DNA from: Rubrivivax sp.
Lineage (GTDB): Bacteria; Pseudomonadota; Gammaproteobacteria; Burkholderiales; Burkholderiaceae_C
Assembly: GCA_030693565.1 (NCBI GenBank)
Contig: JAUYAJ010000663.1
Location: forward strand, 1 to 24,661
DNA length: 24,661 nt
Reading direction: 5' to 3'
Positions 24,549-24,661 of this stretch are shown here, piece by piece. Position numbers and translations under genes: made by a program. Numbering within the stretch: position 1 is the stretch's first letter; each line of letters starts with the position of its first letter. Below the pieces are notes generated by a model. That model was not told where the DNA came from and ran no database searches. It saw only the letters and a list, made by a program, of their open reading frames with translations.

Positions 24549-24661
24549 TTATGCACAGGTCCCAGTTATGAACAGCTTGTGCTGGCCGGGCGCCGATTCT
24601 TCCTCGTGATGGTGCTGGAGTCGGCAGCCGGGTTCTGCGCATAGTCACAGCGTCTTGAGGA
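24549..24661. other. Right-edge sequence without identified gene
   Basis: No supported reading frame, RNA gene or repeat was recognised. It may contain the end of the insertion-sequence remnant and its flank. Confidence 0.4.

Overview
The window is GC-rich DNA with long, tightly packed genes, many joined by ATGA or GTGA stop/start overlaps. Protein style and gene content suggest a Burkholderiales-like betaproteobacterium, but that is an inference from style. I could run no database search. The main theme is arsenic: energy metabolism on the left, detoxification on the right.

Left, minus strand (1-7730): an anaerobic-type arsenite oxidase operon, read right to left as arxB' (ferredoxin), arxA (Mo-bisMGD catalytic subunit with a twin-arginine signal), arxB (four-cluster Fe-S subunit), arxC (NrfD-like membrane anchor) and arxD (TorD-like chaperone). 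The same transcript appears to continue into a nitroreductase-family protein, a membrane-anchored monohaem cytochrome c, and a secreted protein cut by the window edge. ArxA carries the GRGWG motif that separates ArxA from the respiratory arsenate reductase ArrA.

Divergent, plus strand (7923-11789): arxX (periplasmic binding protein with one cysteine outside the signal peptide), arxS (sensor kinase) and arxR (sigma-54-dependent response regulator). The 192-bp divergent gap holds a near-consensus sigma-54 promoter facing arxB', a candidate IHF site, and two copies of GTTAC-N6-GTAAC spaced 43 bp apart. These look like the enhancer sites for ArxR. A convergent mobB (molybdenum cofactor biosynthesis) follows.

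Middle, plus strand (12717-15769): an ars detoxification operon, arsR - arsC (thioredoxin/LMW-PTP type) - acr3 - arsC (glutaredoxin type) - arsH. It combines two unrelated arsenate reductases with an Acr3 arsenite exporter.

Right, plus strand (15813-24300): a less familiar module. It encodes a SigZ-like ECF sigma factor, an ArsP/UPF0718-type permease, a small DUF2892 membrane protein, an exported metallo-beta-lactamase-fold protein with a degenerate metal motif, a DsrE-family protein, a small CxxC thioredoxin-like protein, an OsmC-like protein and a CDF metal-efflux transporter. Next comes a fusion of a CxxC thioredoxin-like domain to a complete two-domain ArsA ATPase, then a DUF302 protein and a class II glutamine amidotransferase. 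The fused thiol domain is about 56% identical, by hand count, to the nearby free-standing protein. No arsD or arsB is present, so the thiol domain may replace the ArsD metallochaperone. This is the strongest candidate for an undescribed system. The right edge holds a truncated remnant resembling the N-terminus of an IS1380-type transposase. No tRNA, rRNA or CRISPR array was seen.
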